Positions 17,255-25,115 of a stretch of 64,000 nt of DNA are shown in pieces (positions within the stretch are counted from its first letter, which is position 1; every line of letters begins with the position of its first letter). Source of the stretch: Spirosoma lacussanchae (GTDB lineage Bacteria; Bacteroidota; Bacteroidia; Cytophagales; Spirosomataceae). The notes under the pieces were generated by a model. That model ran no database searches. It saw only the letters and a list, made by a program, of their open reading frames with translations, and had not been told where the DNA came from. The DNA lies in the NCBI RefSeq assembly GCF_005870035.1, contig NZ_SWJG01000001.1, positions 607,639 to 671,638 of the forward strand. The letters run 5' to 3'. Both the position numbers and the translations under genes were made by a program.

Positions 17255-18307
17255 ATGAACTACAATCAACTGGGAAACACGGGTGTGCTGGTGTCTGAAC
17301 TTTGTCTGGGCACGATGACATTTGGCGGAAATGGCTACTGGCAGGCCATGGGCACCCTGCAGCAGGATGCCGTTAACGACATTGTCAAGACATCGTTCGA
17401 TCAGGGAATCAACTTCATCGATACGGCCAATGTCTACTCCTTCGGCCAGTCGGAAACCCTGCTGGGACAGTCGATCAAAACGCTGGGACTGCCGCGTCAC
17501 GAACTGATTATTGCTACCAAAGTGCGGGGGCGCATGGGCGAGGGCAAAAACCAGGTCGGGCTGGGGCGGCTACAGATCATGCAGCAACTCGACGATAGCC
17601 TGAAGCGATTGCAGGTCGATCATGTCGATCTGTATCAGATTCACGGATTTGATCCTATAACGCCCCTCGAAGAAACCATGCGTGGCCTCGAAGACGTAGT
17701 CCGGAGCGGCAAAGTGCGGTACATTGGCTGCTCGAACCTGGCGGCCTGGCAGGTCATGAAAGCCAACGGCATTGCCGACAAGTACGGCTGGACCAAGTTT
17801 ATATCGACCCAGAACTACTACTCCATTGCCGGGCGCGACCTCGAAAACGAAATCGTACCCATGGTGCAGGATCAGCAGATGGCTATCCTGCCGTGGAGTC
17901 CGCTGGCGGGCGGTTTCCTGTCCGGGAAGTACACGCGTGATAACAAACCCGAAGGCGATTCGCGTCGACTGGGTTTTGATTTCCCGCCGGTAGACCAGGA
18001 ACGGGCGTACGATATTATTGAGGTGATGCAGGCGATTGGCGCAGCCCACGGCGTTTCGGTAGCGCGAATTGCGCTGGCCTGGGTGCTGGCCAAACCGGGC
18101 GTAACGAGTGTTATTATCGGAGCTAAAAACACCGAGCAGCTCAACGATAATATTAGCGCTACCGAGGTGAGTCTGACCACCGAACAGCTCGAACAGCTCG
18201 ACGCCGTCAGCGCGCGTCCCAAACCTTATCCGCAGTGGATGATTGCGCGGCAGGGCAACGACCGGCTCGGCGTTTTCAACCCCACTCAGTCGGCCGTGGC
18301 CAAATAG
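17255..18307 (+). CDS. Aldo/keto reductase
   Basis: 350 residues forming an NADP(H)-dependent AKR TIM barrel. The catalytic tetrad is visible: Asp and Tyr in FIDTANVYSFGQSE, Lys in IIATKVRG, and His in QIHGFDP. The C-terminal NADP-binding loop is recognisable in VTSVIIGAKNTEQLNDN. The closest general type is the YajO/PhlB-like group of bacterial AKRs that reduce aldehydes and ketones. The substrate is unknown. The gene ends 62 bases before gcvH. Confidence 0.9.
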   Translation: MNYNQLGNTGVLVSELCLGTMTFGGNGYWQAMGTLQQDAVNDIVKTSFDQGINFIDTANVYSFGQSETLLGQSIKTLGLPRHELIIATKVRGRMGEGKNQVGLGRLQIMQQLDDSLKRLQVDHVDLYQIHGFDPITPLEETMRGLEDVVRSGKVRYIGCSNLAAWQVMKANGIADKYGWTKFISTQNYYSIAGRDLENEIVPMVQDQQMAILPWSPLAGGFLSGKYTRDNKPEGDSRRLGFDFPPVDQERAYDIIEVMQAIGAAHGVSVARIALAWVLAKPGVTSVIIGAKNTEQLNDNISATEVSLTTEQLEQLDAVSARPKPYPQWMIARQGNDRLGVFNPTQSAVAK

Positions 18308-18311
18308 GGTG

Positions 18312-18343
18312 TTTGCAAATCCGGCACCCGCTACCGTATTTTG
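18312..18343 (+). promoter_or_regulatory. Candidate promoter of gcvH
   Basis: TTTG at 18312-18315 and TATTTTG at 18337-18343 are separated by 21 bases, close to the Bacteroidota TTG/TAnnTTTG layout, though the -7 box is one base short. It would give a leader of about 20 bases before the ATG at 18370. Confidence 0.35.
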
Positions 18344-18369
18344 TGGCTATATAAATCATCACCCTCCGC

Positions 18370-18753
18370 ATGAATTTCCCCGCAGAACTGAGTTACACAC
18401 AAGATCACGAATGGGTTCGGATTGACGAGGACGGTACAGCCGTTATCGGAATTACAGATTTCGCGCAGCACGAACTGGGCGATATTGTTTTCGTCGACAT
18501 TACGGCACTTGGTCAGTCGCTGAAGCAGGGTGACGTATTCGGATCGGTGGAAGCCGTTAAAACGGTATCGGATCTGTTTTTGCCGATCGATGGCGAAGTG
18601 CTGGAGCTGAATCCGGCCGTCGAAAAATCGCCCGAGCTGGTTAATACCGACCCGTATGGCGAAGGCTGGCTGATTCGGCTCAAACCCGTCGATGCCGGGC
18701 AGAAAGACAGTCTGCTGACGGTCGGCGCCTATCAGGAACTGGTTGGTGCCTGA
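18370..18753 (+). CDS. gcvH: Glycine cleavage system H protein
   Basis: 127 residues, the normal length for GcvH. This is the lipoyl-carrier of the glycine cleavage complex, shuttling the aminomethyl group between the P, T and L proteins. The start LSYTQDHEWVR and the lipoylation motif GSVEAVKTVSDL are diagnostic, with the lipoyl-lysine at K64. The other gcv genes are not in the window. A factor-independent terminator follows 21 bases after the stop, so it is probably transcribed separately from the dihydroorotase-like run. Confidence 0.97.
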   Translation: MNFPAELSYTQDHEWVRIDEDGTAVIGITDFAQHELGDIVFVDITALGQSLKQGDVFGSVEAVKTVSDLFLPIDGEVLELNPAVEKSPELVNTDPYGEGWLIRLKPVDAGQKDSLLTVGAYQELVGA

Positions 18754-18774
18754 TTCCTTTTCTGGAACATGAAC

Positions 18775-18812
18775 AAGGCTCCAACAGGCAACGCGCCCGT
18801 GGAGCCTTTTTT
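18775..18812 (+). terminator. Intrinsic terminator after gcvH
   Basis: A 9-bp stem (AAGGCTCCA with TGGAGCCTT) with a 16-base loop is followed directly by a run of T residues. Confidence 0.8.
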
Positions 18813-18869
18813 ATAGCTTTTTTTTATCTCTCCCCGGCCCCTTCCGTTAAAACCGTACGGGGACATTGT

Positions 18870-20168
18870 ATGCAACTTCTCATTCGTTCCGCCCGTGTTG
18901 TTGATGCAGCCTCGCCCTTTCACGGCCAGCTGCGCGATATTCAGATCGAAAACGGCCTGATTCGGCAAATCGGCGAAAACCTGGAGGCCCAGGACGGTGT
19001 ACGTGTACTGGAAGCCGATAACCTGCACGTATCGACCGGCTGGGTCGACCTGCGCGTGCTGGCCCAGGACCCCGGTTTTGAGCATAAAGAAGACCTGACC
19101 AGCGTTTGTCGGGCGGCAGCCGTTGGTGGCTTCACCGACATTGCAGTACTGCCTAACACCCAGCCCGTCATGGATAGCAAAGGAACTTTGGGCTACGTTC
19201 GGCGCATGGCCGAGGGGCAGCCGGTGAGCGTTCATGTAATTGCCGCAATTACTAAAAAAGCAGCCGGCGAGGACTTCACCGACATGCTCGACCTGCACCA
19301 TGCGGGAGCGGTTGCGTTTTCGGATGGGCATCATCCCTTGCAGAACCCGGATCTGCTCCTCAAGACCCTCCAATACCTGCAGCCCATAGACGGTTTACTC
19401 ATGAACCGGCCCGAAGAAACCATGCTGACCCGGTTCGGGCAGATGCACGAAGGCATTCAGAGTACCCTGCTGGGCCTGAAAGGTATTCCGGCCCTGGCCG
19501 AAGAACTGATGATTGAGCGCGATTTGCGGCTGCTGGATTACGTAATGGCCACCGAACCCGCAACCGATGAGGCCGTGTCTCTGCCGCCTGTATTGCATTT
19601 CTCAACCATCTCAACGGCCCGGTCGGTGGAGCTGATCCGGCAGGCCAAGGCGCAGGGGGCACGCATCAGCTGCGACGTAGCCGCCCACCAGCTGCTGTTC
19701 GACGATTCGGCCCTGGCTGGTTTCGATACCAATCTGAAAGTGAACCCACCTTTCCGCTCGGCCGATGATGTAGCCGCTCTTTGGGCTGGCCTGGCCGACG
19801 GTACCATCGATGCCATTGTATCGGATCATACTCCGCAGGATGCGGAGAGCAAGAACCTGGAATTCGACCAGGCTGACTTTGGTATAATCGGCCTCGAAAC
19901 GGCCGTAGTGTCGGTACTGTCGCAGCGGCAGGGCCTCTCGATCGAACAGATTATCGACAAGCTGACTACCCGGCCCCGGCAGATTCTGCGGCTTCAGCCC
20001 CTGCGGATCGACGAAGGGCAACCCGCCAGCCTGACGCTCTTTGACCCATCCGGTGCCTGGACGTACGACCAAACGCAGTCAAAATCAAGAAATTCGCCGT
20101 TCTTTGGGCATACCTTCGCCAGTCGGGTGGTTGGTATCGTTCATCAGGGTCTGTTTACCAAGGCCTGA
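18870..20168 (+). CDS. Dihydroorotase-like amidohydrolase lacking the HxH metal motif
   Basis: 432 residues aligned along their length with class I dihydroorotases: PGFEHKEDL, AAAVGGFTDIAVLPNTQP, LHFSTISTARSVELI, AAHQLLF and VSDHTPQD are all recognisable. The N-terminal H-x-H metal motif is replaced by R-x-L (WVDLRVLAQDPG), and the usual M-x-H-x-E segment reads LLMNRPEE. Canonical two-metal chemistry is therefore doubtful. Bacteroidota commonly carry such a variant annotated as pyrC; elsewhere HxH-less dihydroorotase homologues serve as structural partners of aspartate carbamoyltransferase. It heads a tight run with two DUF4199 genes, gldF and vanZ. Confidence 0.82.
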   Translation: MQLLIRSARVVDAASPFHGQLRDIQIENGLIRQIGENLEAQDGVRVLEADNLHVSTGWVDLRVLAQDPGFEHKEDLTSVCRAAAVGGFTDIAVLPNTQPVMDSKGTLGYVRRMAEGQPVSVHVIAAITKKAAGEDFTDMLDLHHAGAVAFSDGHHPLQNPDLLLKTLQYLQPIDGLLMNRPEETMLTRFGQMHEGIQSTLLGLKGIPALAEELMIERDLRLLDYVMATEPATDEAVSLPPVLHFSTISTARSVELIRQAKAQGARISCDVAAHQLLFDDSALAGFDTNLKVNPPFRSADDVAALWAGLADGTIDAIVSDHTPQDAESKNLEFDQADFGIIGLETAVVSVLSQRQGLSIEQIIDKLTTRPRQILRLQPLRIDEGQPASLTLFDPSGAWTYDQTQSKSRNSPFFGHTFASRVVGIVHQGLFTKA

Positions 20169-20181
20169 TCCATTCCATCTT

Positions 20182-20736
20182 ATGAAAAGCATTCTCGCTT
20201 ATTTCAGCCATCCGCTCCTGAAAATCCCGCTTCTGGCCGGACTGATGACGGGTGTGTTGTGCTTCCTGTATTTTCTGGCTTTGTACGCACTGGGGGTACC
20301 GGCGCTGGGCAACGTTCGGGTGCTGGATTACGGTATTCATATCATCATGCTGGTCGGAACGGTCTGGTACTACCGGAAAAATATCGGTCAGGGGCACATG
20401 CACCTCTGGGAAGGATTGACCATCGGTTACGTGCTGAATACGGCCGCTGCCCTGCTGACGGGCTGGCTGATCTACCTGTTCGTGAGCTACGTTGACCCGG
20501 CGGTATGGGTCGAGTACGTCGCCAATTCCAGAAAACTGCTGCTCGAAGGCAAGAAGCAGATTGTGGATCAGTTTGGCCCCGAAACGTTCAACGAACAGTG
20601 GGCTAAAGTAACGTCCATGCAACCCGGCGTCCTGCTGCCCGACGAGCTGACCAAGAAAACTGCGCTGGCGGTGCTGCCCGTGCTGATCATTTCGCTTATC
20701 TTCCGCAAACAGGACTATAGCGTTCTGAATCCTTAA
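20182..20736 (+). CDS. DUF4199 membrane protein
   Basis: 184 residues from the ATG at 20182, 13 bases after the dihydroorotase-like stop; a longer frame exists but overlaps that gene. Four hydrophobic segments are visible (near 15-40, 48-65, 80-105 and 160-178), with the conserved H-x-x-M-x-x-x-x-W-Y-Y-R and W-E-G-L-x-x-G-Y blocks of DUF4199. Function is unknown; the family is found mainly in Bacteroidota. It is the first of a tandem DUF4199 pair. Confidence 0.83.
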   Translation: MKSILAYFSHPLLKIPLLAGLMTGVLCFLYFLALYALGVPALGNVRVLDYGIHIIMLVGTVWYYRKNIGQGHMHLWEGLTIGYVLNTAAALLTGWLIYLFVSYVDPAVWVEYVANSRKLLLEGKKQIVDQFGPETFNEQWAKVTSMQPGVLLPDELTKKTALAVLPVLIISLIFRKQDYSVLNP

Positions 20737-20747
20737 ACCATAACGTC

Positions 20748-21266
20748 ATGACTGATCAACCATCACCCGCCCGCGTTGCCCTCAAATGGGGCGGCCTGCT
20801 CGGTATTGCCCTGATTCTGTATTCGCTCTTTCTGTTCTTAACCGATAACATCGGAAACACCGGACTGGGCGCTATCACGTACCTGTTAAGTATTGTTGGT
20901 ATTACGCTGGCCATGCGCGATTTCAGAACGCTGAACGGCGGTTTCATGAGCTACGGCGAAGGGCTGAGCGTAGGCACGCTGACCGCGGCCGTATCGGGCT
21001 TGCTATCGAGCCTGTTTTCGGTTTTTTATACCACAGTGATCGATTCGGGCGTTATGGAGCGGATGATGGACCAGGCCCGCGAACGACTGGAAGACAGCGG
21101 CCTGTCTGACGATCAGATCGATCAGCAGATGGAGTTCATGCAAATGTTCCAGAGCCCCGGTTTAACGTTTGTTTTCGGGATTGTTGGGTCAATTGTGCTG
21201 GGTTTTATCCTGTCGTTGATCATTGCTGCCTTCATCCGCCGGAACAAGGCAAATCCGTTTGAGTAA
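20748..21266 (+). CDS. DUF4199 membrane protein (second copy)
   Basis: 172 residues, 11 bases after the first DUF4199 gene. Hydrophobic segments lie near residues 12-32, 40-57, 72-95 and 138-163. The MRDFRTLNGGFMSYGEGLSVG block is the DUF4199 signature. The two copies are clearly diverged, so this is not a recent duplication. An acidic amphipathic stretch (ERLEDSGLSDDQIDQQM) sits before the last membrane segment. Function is unknown. Confidence 0.85.
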   Translation: MTDQPSPARVALKWGGLLGIALILYSLFLFLTDNIGNTGLGAITYLLSIVGITLAMRDFRTLNGGFMSYGEGLSVGTLTAAVSGLLSSLFSVFYTTVIDSGVMERMMDQARERLEDSGLSDDQIDQQMEFMQMFQSPGLTFVFGIVGSIVLGFILSLIIAAFIRRNKANPFE

Positions 21267-21272
21267 CCCGCC

Positions 21273-21992
21273 ATGCTGGCCATATTTCGCAAGGAAATAA
21301 ATCAATTTTTCTCGTCGCCGATCGCCTATATCATCATGGGCGTTTTTCTGGCGGCTACTGGCCTGCTGTTGTGGGTTTTTCCGGATACGAGTCTGCTCGA
21401 AAGCGGCTACGCTGACCTGGGTACGTTTTTCAACCTGACGCCCTACGTGATGCTGTTTATGGTACCGGCCATAACCATGCGCTCGATTGCCGACGAGGTG
21501 CGGGGCGGTACCCTGGAGTGGCTACTGACCAAACCGGTTAGCCGCTGGGGTGTTGTTGGCGGTAAATTCCTGGCGAGCTGGCTGCTGGTTGCGCTGACGT
21601 TACTCCCAACCTTGTTGTATTACGTAACGCTGTACCAGCTCGGGGCACCGGTAGGTAATATCGATTCGGCGGGCGTGTTCGGGTCGTATATCGGGTTGCT
21701 ATTGCTGGGCGGAGTATTTGTAGCGGTAGGAGTATGGGCCTCGTCGCTTAACGATAACCAGGTCGTGGCGTTCGTGCTGGGCGTATTTTTCTGCTTCCTG
21801 CTGTACGTCGGCCTGTCGGCGCTGGCGGGGCTGTCGGTGTTGGGCGGCCTGTCCTATTATCTGTCTTATTTTGCGCTCGACGAACAGTACCGGGCCCTGG
21901 GTCGGGGGCTGATCGATTCGCGTAATGTCGTATACTTGCTTAGCCTGATTGGCTTATTCCTCTTGTTGACCGTCAATCGTCTGTCCCGATGA
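21273..21992 (+). CDS. gldF: GldF-type ABC transporter permease (gliding motility)
   Basis: 239 residues with six hydrophobic segments, matching the length and pattern of GldF: EINQFFSSPIAYIIMG at the start, MLFMVPAITMRSIADEVRGGTLEWLLTKP-type core and LGAPVGNID. GldF is the membrane permease that pairs with the ATPase GldA and the accessory protein GldG in Flavobacterium gliding. gldG normally follows gldF directly; here a vanZ gene takes that place, overlapping the gldF stop by four bases (ATGA, 21989-21992). It is last but one in the dihydroorotase-like to vanZ run. Confidence 0.83.
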   Translation: MLAIFRKEINQFFSSPIAYIIMGVFLAATGLLLWVFPDTSLLESGYADLGTFFNLTPYVMLFMVPAITMRSIADEVRGGTLEWLLTKPVSRWGVVGGKFLASWLLVALTLLPTLLYYVTLYQLGAPVGNIDSAGVFGSYIGLLLLGGVFVAVGVWASSLNDNQVVAFVLGVFFCFLLYVGLSALAGLSVLGGLSYYLSYFALDEQYRALGRGLIDSRNVVYLLSLIGLFLLLTVNRLSR

Positions 21993-22345
21993 ATGTTGTA
22001 CTCAATCGCTACCGGATCATGCAGTTTCTGGCGCTCGGCTGGAGCCTGGCCATATTTATTGGCTGCTCGTTGCCGGGTAATGGCATTCCTGATCTGACCA
22101 ACAAGGATAAATGGATACACGCGGGTGTGTTTGTCGGCTTCGGTCTGTTATGGCGACTCTCGGGCCGATCGGCCGGCTGGGTCATCACGGCGGGTATTGC
22201 CTACGGGTACCTGATTGAGGTATACCAGGGACTGATGCCTTTCATTCATCGGTCATACGACCTTTACGACGCGCTGGCCGATGCCGTCGGAACGGTTCTT
22301 GGCGTGGGCCTGGCCTGGCTCATCCTGAAACTACTAAAGCCGTGA
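21989..22345 (+). CDS. VanZ family membrane protein
   Basis: 118 residues with three to four membrane segments and the VanZ-type DKWIHAGVFVGFGLLWR and GYLIEVYQGLMP...RSYDLYDALADAVG blocks. The start codon overlaps the gldF stop (ATGA), implying coupled translation. VanZ-like proteins are named for a teicoplanin-resistance accessory protein, but most chromosomal members have no known role. The 3' end is part of a strong terminator stem. Confidence 0.87.
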   Translation: MNVVLNRYRIMQFLALGWSLAIFIGCSLPGNGIPDLTNKDKWIHAGVFVGFGLLWRLSGRSAGWVITAGIAYGYLIEVYQGLMPFIHRSYDLYDALADAVGTVLGVGLAWLILKLLKP

Positions 22346-22369
22346 TTGTATCGCGGCTTTAGTAGTTTC
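22327..22369. terminator. Bidirectional terminator between vanZ and the TPR gene
   Basis: A perfect 16-bp inverted repeat (GAAACTACTAAAGCCG at 22327-22342, complement at 22354-22369) with an 11-base loop. The left arm overlaps the last vanZ codons. T-rich flanks occur on both strands, and the site sits between convergent genes. Confidence 0.75.
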
Positions 22370-22386
22370 AGAAGCAGGTGGCCGGA

Positions 22387-23748
22387 CTAGCGCATAGCCG
22401 TTGGGCGGTGGGCGTTACATTTCTCGGTGATGATCTTGTACGCCTGGGTATAGCCCAACTCACCCGCGCGGCTCAGGTCGACACAGGCGTTCTGCTCATC
22501 GCCCGAGTCGTAGCGAATAATTCCCCGCAGGTAGTACGCTTCCGAATGACGCGGATTCAGTTTGATGGTGCTGTTACAGTCGATCAGTGAGCCTTTCTGA
22601 TCACCGAGCGAGGAACGGATAACCCCCCGGATAAAATACGCTTCAGCGTTGGTGGGGCTGAGTTCAACCGCCCGGTTGAGGTCTTGCAGGGCCAGCTTTC
22701 CGTCGCCGGTTGAGTTTCGCAGGATACCTCTGACCAGGTACGCGTCGGAGCGGTCTTCGGCCAGTTCGGTAACCTTGTAGCGATCCTGCACGACCGAGTT
22801 GAGCAGGGGTAGCGTACTGGCCGTGATAAAGTCACTGTAGTAAGCCTTGGTCTGAGCGGTCAGATTCCCCATTTCAATTGCCTTGTCAATGTCAGCCACT
22901 GCCTGTTTGGGCGTGTCGAGTCGGCTTTTGCAGAAGCCCCGGCTGAACAGGGCTTTAAAATGATTGGGAGCCAGCGAAACCGTTTTGTCGAAATCGACAA
23001 TGGCACTGGCAAAGTCGCCCAGTCTGGCCTTAACGAGTCCCCGTCGGTAGTAGAGTTCGGCATCATCCCGGGCGATCTCGAGGGCGCGGTTAAAATCGCT
23101 GATGGCCCCTTTAAAATCATCGCTCCTGAAACGGGCGTAGCCACGTCCGGCCAGTGCCTGCGGCTTGTTGGGCGATTTCTCGAGGGCCAGGCTGTAATCG
23201 GCCAGTGCGCCCTTGTAGTCGTTGAGCTGCATCTTGCAATTACCCCGTGCGGTCAGGATATTGGCGTCGGTAGGCGCCAGGGCGGCTGCCTTGTTGAAGT
23301 CAGACAGGGCGCTGTTGATGTAGTTGATCTGTAATCGGCACAGACCTCGCTGGTAATACAGCAGCGCATCGTTGGGACTCAGCTCGATGGCCCGGTTAAA
23401 ATCCTGCATAGCACCCCGAAAATCGTCCTGCCGGGTCCGGTTAAGACCTCGGTAAAGATAGGCATTGGCATCGCCAGGATTGAGGTCCAGCGCTATGTCG
23501 AGGTCAAGGTTGGCCCCCTGAATATCATTCAGACTGATTTTTGCCAGTGCCCGATTGTAATAACTGGGCGCATTTTCAGGGTTAAGAATGATGGCTGACG
23601 TAAAGGCCTGCAAGGCACCCGGATAGTCTTTTGTATTACTCTTGGTAATGCCTTCGTTGAAAAAGTCAGCTGCCGTTTGCTGGGCATATACTGTTAAGGC
23701 GGAAAGGTAAACTGAGCAGGCGATGAAAAACACAGAGAGGCTTCGCAT
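22387..23748 (-). CDS. Exported tetratricopeptide repeat protein
   Basis: 453 residues with a signal peptide (cleavage near VYAQ, residue 22) followed by about eleven consecutive TPR units of 34 residues. Many carry the pattern A-x-x-x-R-G-x-x-x-x-x-x-D-x-x-x-A-x-x-D-x-x-x-A-x-x-L-x-P. One interruption near residues 285-320 (TAQTKAYYSDFITAST) breaks the solenoid. It is probably a periplasmic or outer-membrane-associated scaffold. No enzymatic domain is visible. Confidence 0.87.
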   Translation of the reverse strand: MRSLSVFFIACSVYLSALTVYAQQTAADFFNEGITKSNTKDYPGALQAFTSAIILNPENAPSYYNRALAKISLNDIQGANLDLDIALDLNPGDANAYLYRGLNRTRQDDFRGAMQDFNRAIELSPNDALLYYQRGLCRLQINYINSALSDFNKAAALAPTDANILTARGNCKMQLNDYKGALADYSLALEKSPNKPQALAGRGYARFRSDDFKGAISDFNRALEIARDDAELYYRRGLVKARLGDFASAIVDFDKTVSLAPNHFKALFSRGFCKSRLDTPKQAVADIDKAIEMGNLTAQTKAYYSDFITASTLPLLNSVVQDRYKVTELAEDRSDAYLVRGILRNSTGDGKLALQDLNRAVELSPTNAEAYFIRGVIRSSLGDQKGSLIDCNSTIKLNPRHSEAYYLRGIIRYDSGDEQNACVDLSRAGELGYTQAYKIITEKCNAHRPTAMR

Positions 23749-24085
23749 ACAGAATAGTGGGCTAGGTGAACGGTAAACGTATCAGCCAAATCTAACCAGA
23801 AACAGGCTGCTGTTGGTATGATAGTTGCTCTTTTTGTAACCAGAAATTAGTTATCTGCTTATTTATTGTGTTTTTTTAAGTAATCATTAGAATTATATTA
23901 TTTGATGGAATAAGTATATTTTTGATTGAGATAGGTATATTTAACTGAATGGTTTAGTATAATAAACTCGATCTTTTGGAAGCCAAACTCGCGTATGGAG
24001 GGAACCTGTTGCATAAAACTGTCGGTAGTTGGGGCCGTACTCTGGGAAAAAATCGCCAATTTGACCGCTCAAACCATTGGTAGTT
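23749..24085. other. 337-base AT-rich divergent intergenic region with candidate -7 boxes
   Basis: The region lies between the TPR gene (minus) and the 6-phosphogluconate dehydrogenase gene (plus). On the minus strand TAGATTTG (23794-23787) is a perfect -7 box 39 bases before the TPR start. On the plus strand TATTTTTG (23917-23924) is another, about 160 bases before the ATG at 24086, leaving room for a long leader. The block from 23830 to 23970 is far more AT-rich than the surroundings and carries a loose direct repeat (AAGTATATTT and AGGTATATTT). Confidence 0.5.
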
Positions 24086-24982
24086 ATGCATATTGGATTC
24101 ATTGGCTTAGGCAAGATGGGATTTAATCTCGTCAGTAACTTAGTGAAACACGGACATACGGTTGTCGGCTATGATATCAACGAGGATCTGGCAAAAGCGA
24201 TCTCAACGGTTGGCGCACAGGGGGTTACCTCCCTTCAGGACCTTTATAATGCCCTGCCCGAAAAGCGCGTCTTATGGATGATGATTCCGGCCGGTCCCCT
24301 GATCGACAATGTGATTGAGCAGCTACTGGCTGTTATGCAGGCCGGTGATACGGTCATTGATGGTGGTAACTCGCACTACAAGGACTCAATCCGGCGCCAT
24401 GCCTACCTGAAAGAAAAAGGCATCGGTTATCTGGATTGTGGTACCAGTGGTGGTATCAACGGCGCGCTGAACGGAGCCTGTACCATGGTCGGGGGCGATG
24501 CTGACGTAATTGAACCGCTCCACCCCGTTTTCAACGATATTTCGGTCGATAATGGCTATTTGTATACCGGCCCGGCGGGCAGCGGACACTTTACCAAGAT
24601 GGTCCACAATGGTATCGAATATGGCATGATGCAATCCATAGCCGAAGGTTTTGAAGTGCTCGAGAAGAGCCAGTTTCCGTTCAACTTCGAGGCCGTGGCC
24701 CGCATGTGGAGCAACGGGTCGGTAATTCGTGGCTGGCTGATGGAACTGACCGAAAACGCCTTCCGGAAGGATGCCCGGCTCGACGAAATTCAGGGCCGTA
24801 TGTTCTCGTCGGGTGAAGGAAAATGGACCCTGGAAACGGCGCTCGATCTCGGCGTACCTACGCCCGTTATCGCCCTATCGCTCATTACCCGCTACCGGTC
24901 GCTTCAGGATGATACCTTCACGGGTAAAGTAGTGGCGGCCCTGCGCAATGAGTTTGGCGGTCACGCGGTTGCAAAAAAATAG
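24086..24982 (+). CDS. gnd: 6-phosphogluconate dehydrogenase, short (NAD-type) form
   Basis: 298 residues starting at the ATG at 24086, immediately before the Rossmann motif IGFIGLGKMGFNL; the frame extends three codons further upstream. Substrate and catalytic blocks are present: DGGNSHYKDS, LDCGTSGG and FTKMVHNGIEYGM. The enzyme oxidatively decarboxylates 6-phosphogluconate to ribulose 5-phosphate in the cytoplasm. Classical enzymes have about 470 residues; the roughly 300-residue form seen here lacks the C-terminal duplication and is usually NAD-preferring. No zwf gene is in the window. Confidence 0.92.
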   Translation: MHIGFIGLGKMGFNLVSNLVKHGHTVVGYDINEDLAKAISTVGAQGVTSLQDLYNALPEKRVLWMMIPAGPLIDNVIEQLLAVMQAGDTVIDGGNSHYKDSIRRHAYLKEKGIGYLDCGTSGGINGALNGACTMVGGDADVIEPLHPVFNDISVDNGYLYTGPAGSGHFTKMVHNGIEYGMMQSIAEGFEVLEKSQFPFNFEAVARMWSNGSVIRGWLMELTENAFRKDARLDEIQGRMFSSGEGKWTLETALDLGVPTPVIALSLITRYRSLQDDTFTGKVVAALRNEFGGHAVAKK

Positions 24983-25023
24983 ACGTAGTCCAATCTAATT
25001 AGTATTTTTTCGTTATAATTGTC

Positions 25024-25083
25024 AGAGGGCCTGGGCAGTTTCGATTGTCGTAACAGCAATTGAAACGATCAGGCTCTTTTTTA
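25024..25083 (+). terminator. Intrinsic terminator after gnd
   Basis: A two-part stem: outer arms GAGGGCCTG / CAGGCTC, inner arms GTTTCGATTG / CAATTGAAAC, then a TTTTTT run. It is 42 bases past the gnd stop and just before the desaturase promoter region. Confidence 0.7.
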
Positions 25084-25115
25084 TAAGTAGTAATCTTGTA
25101 CGTTGTACCGCTTCG

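Noticed and set aside
20041..20181. Longer start of the first DUF4199 gene
   Set aside because: Would overlap the dihydroorotase-like gene by more than 120 bases and adds a non-homologous Arg/Pro stretch; the ATG at 20182 begins the hydrophobic protein.
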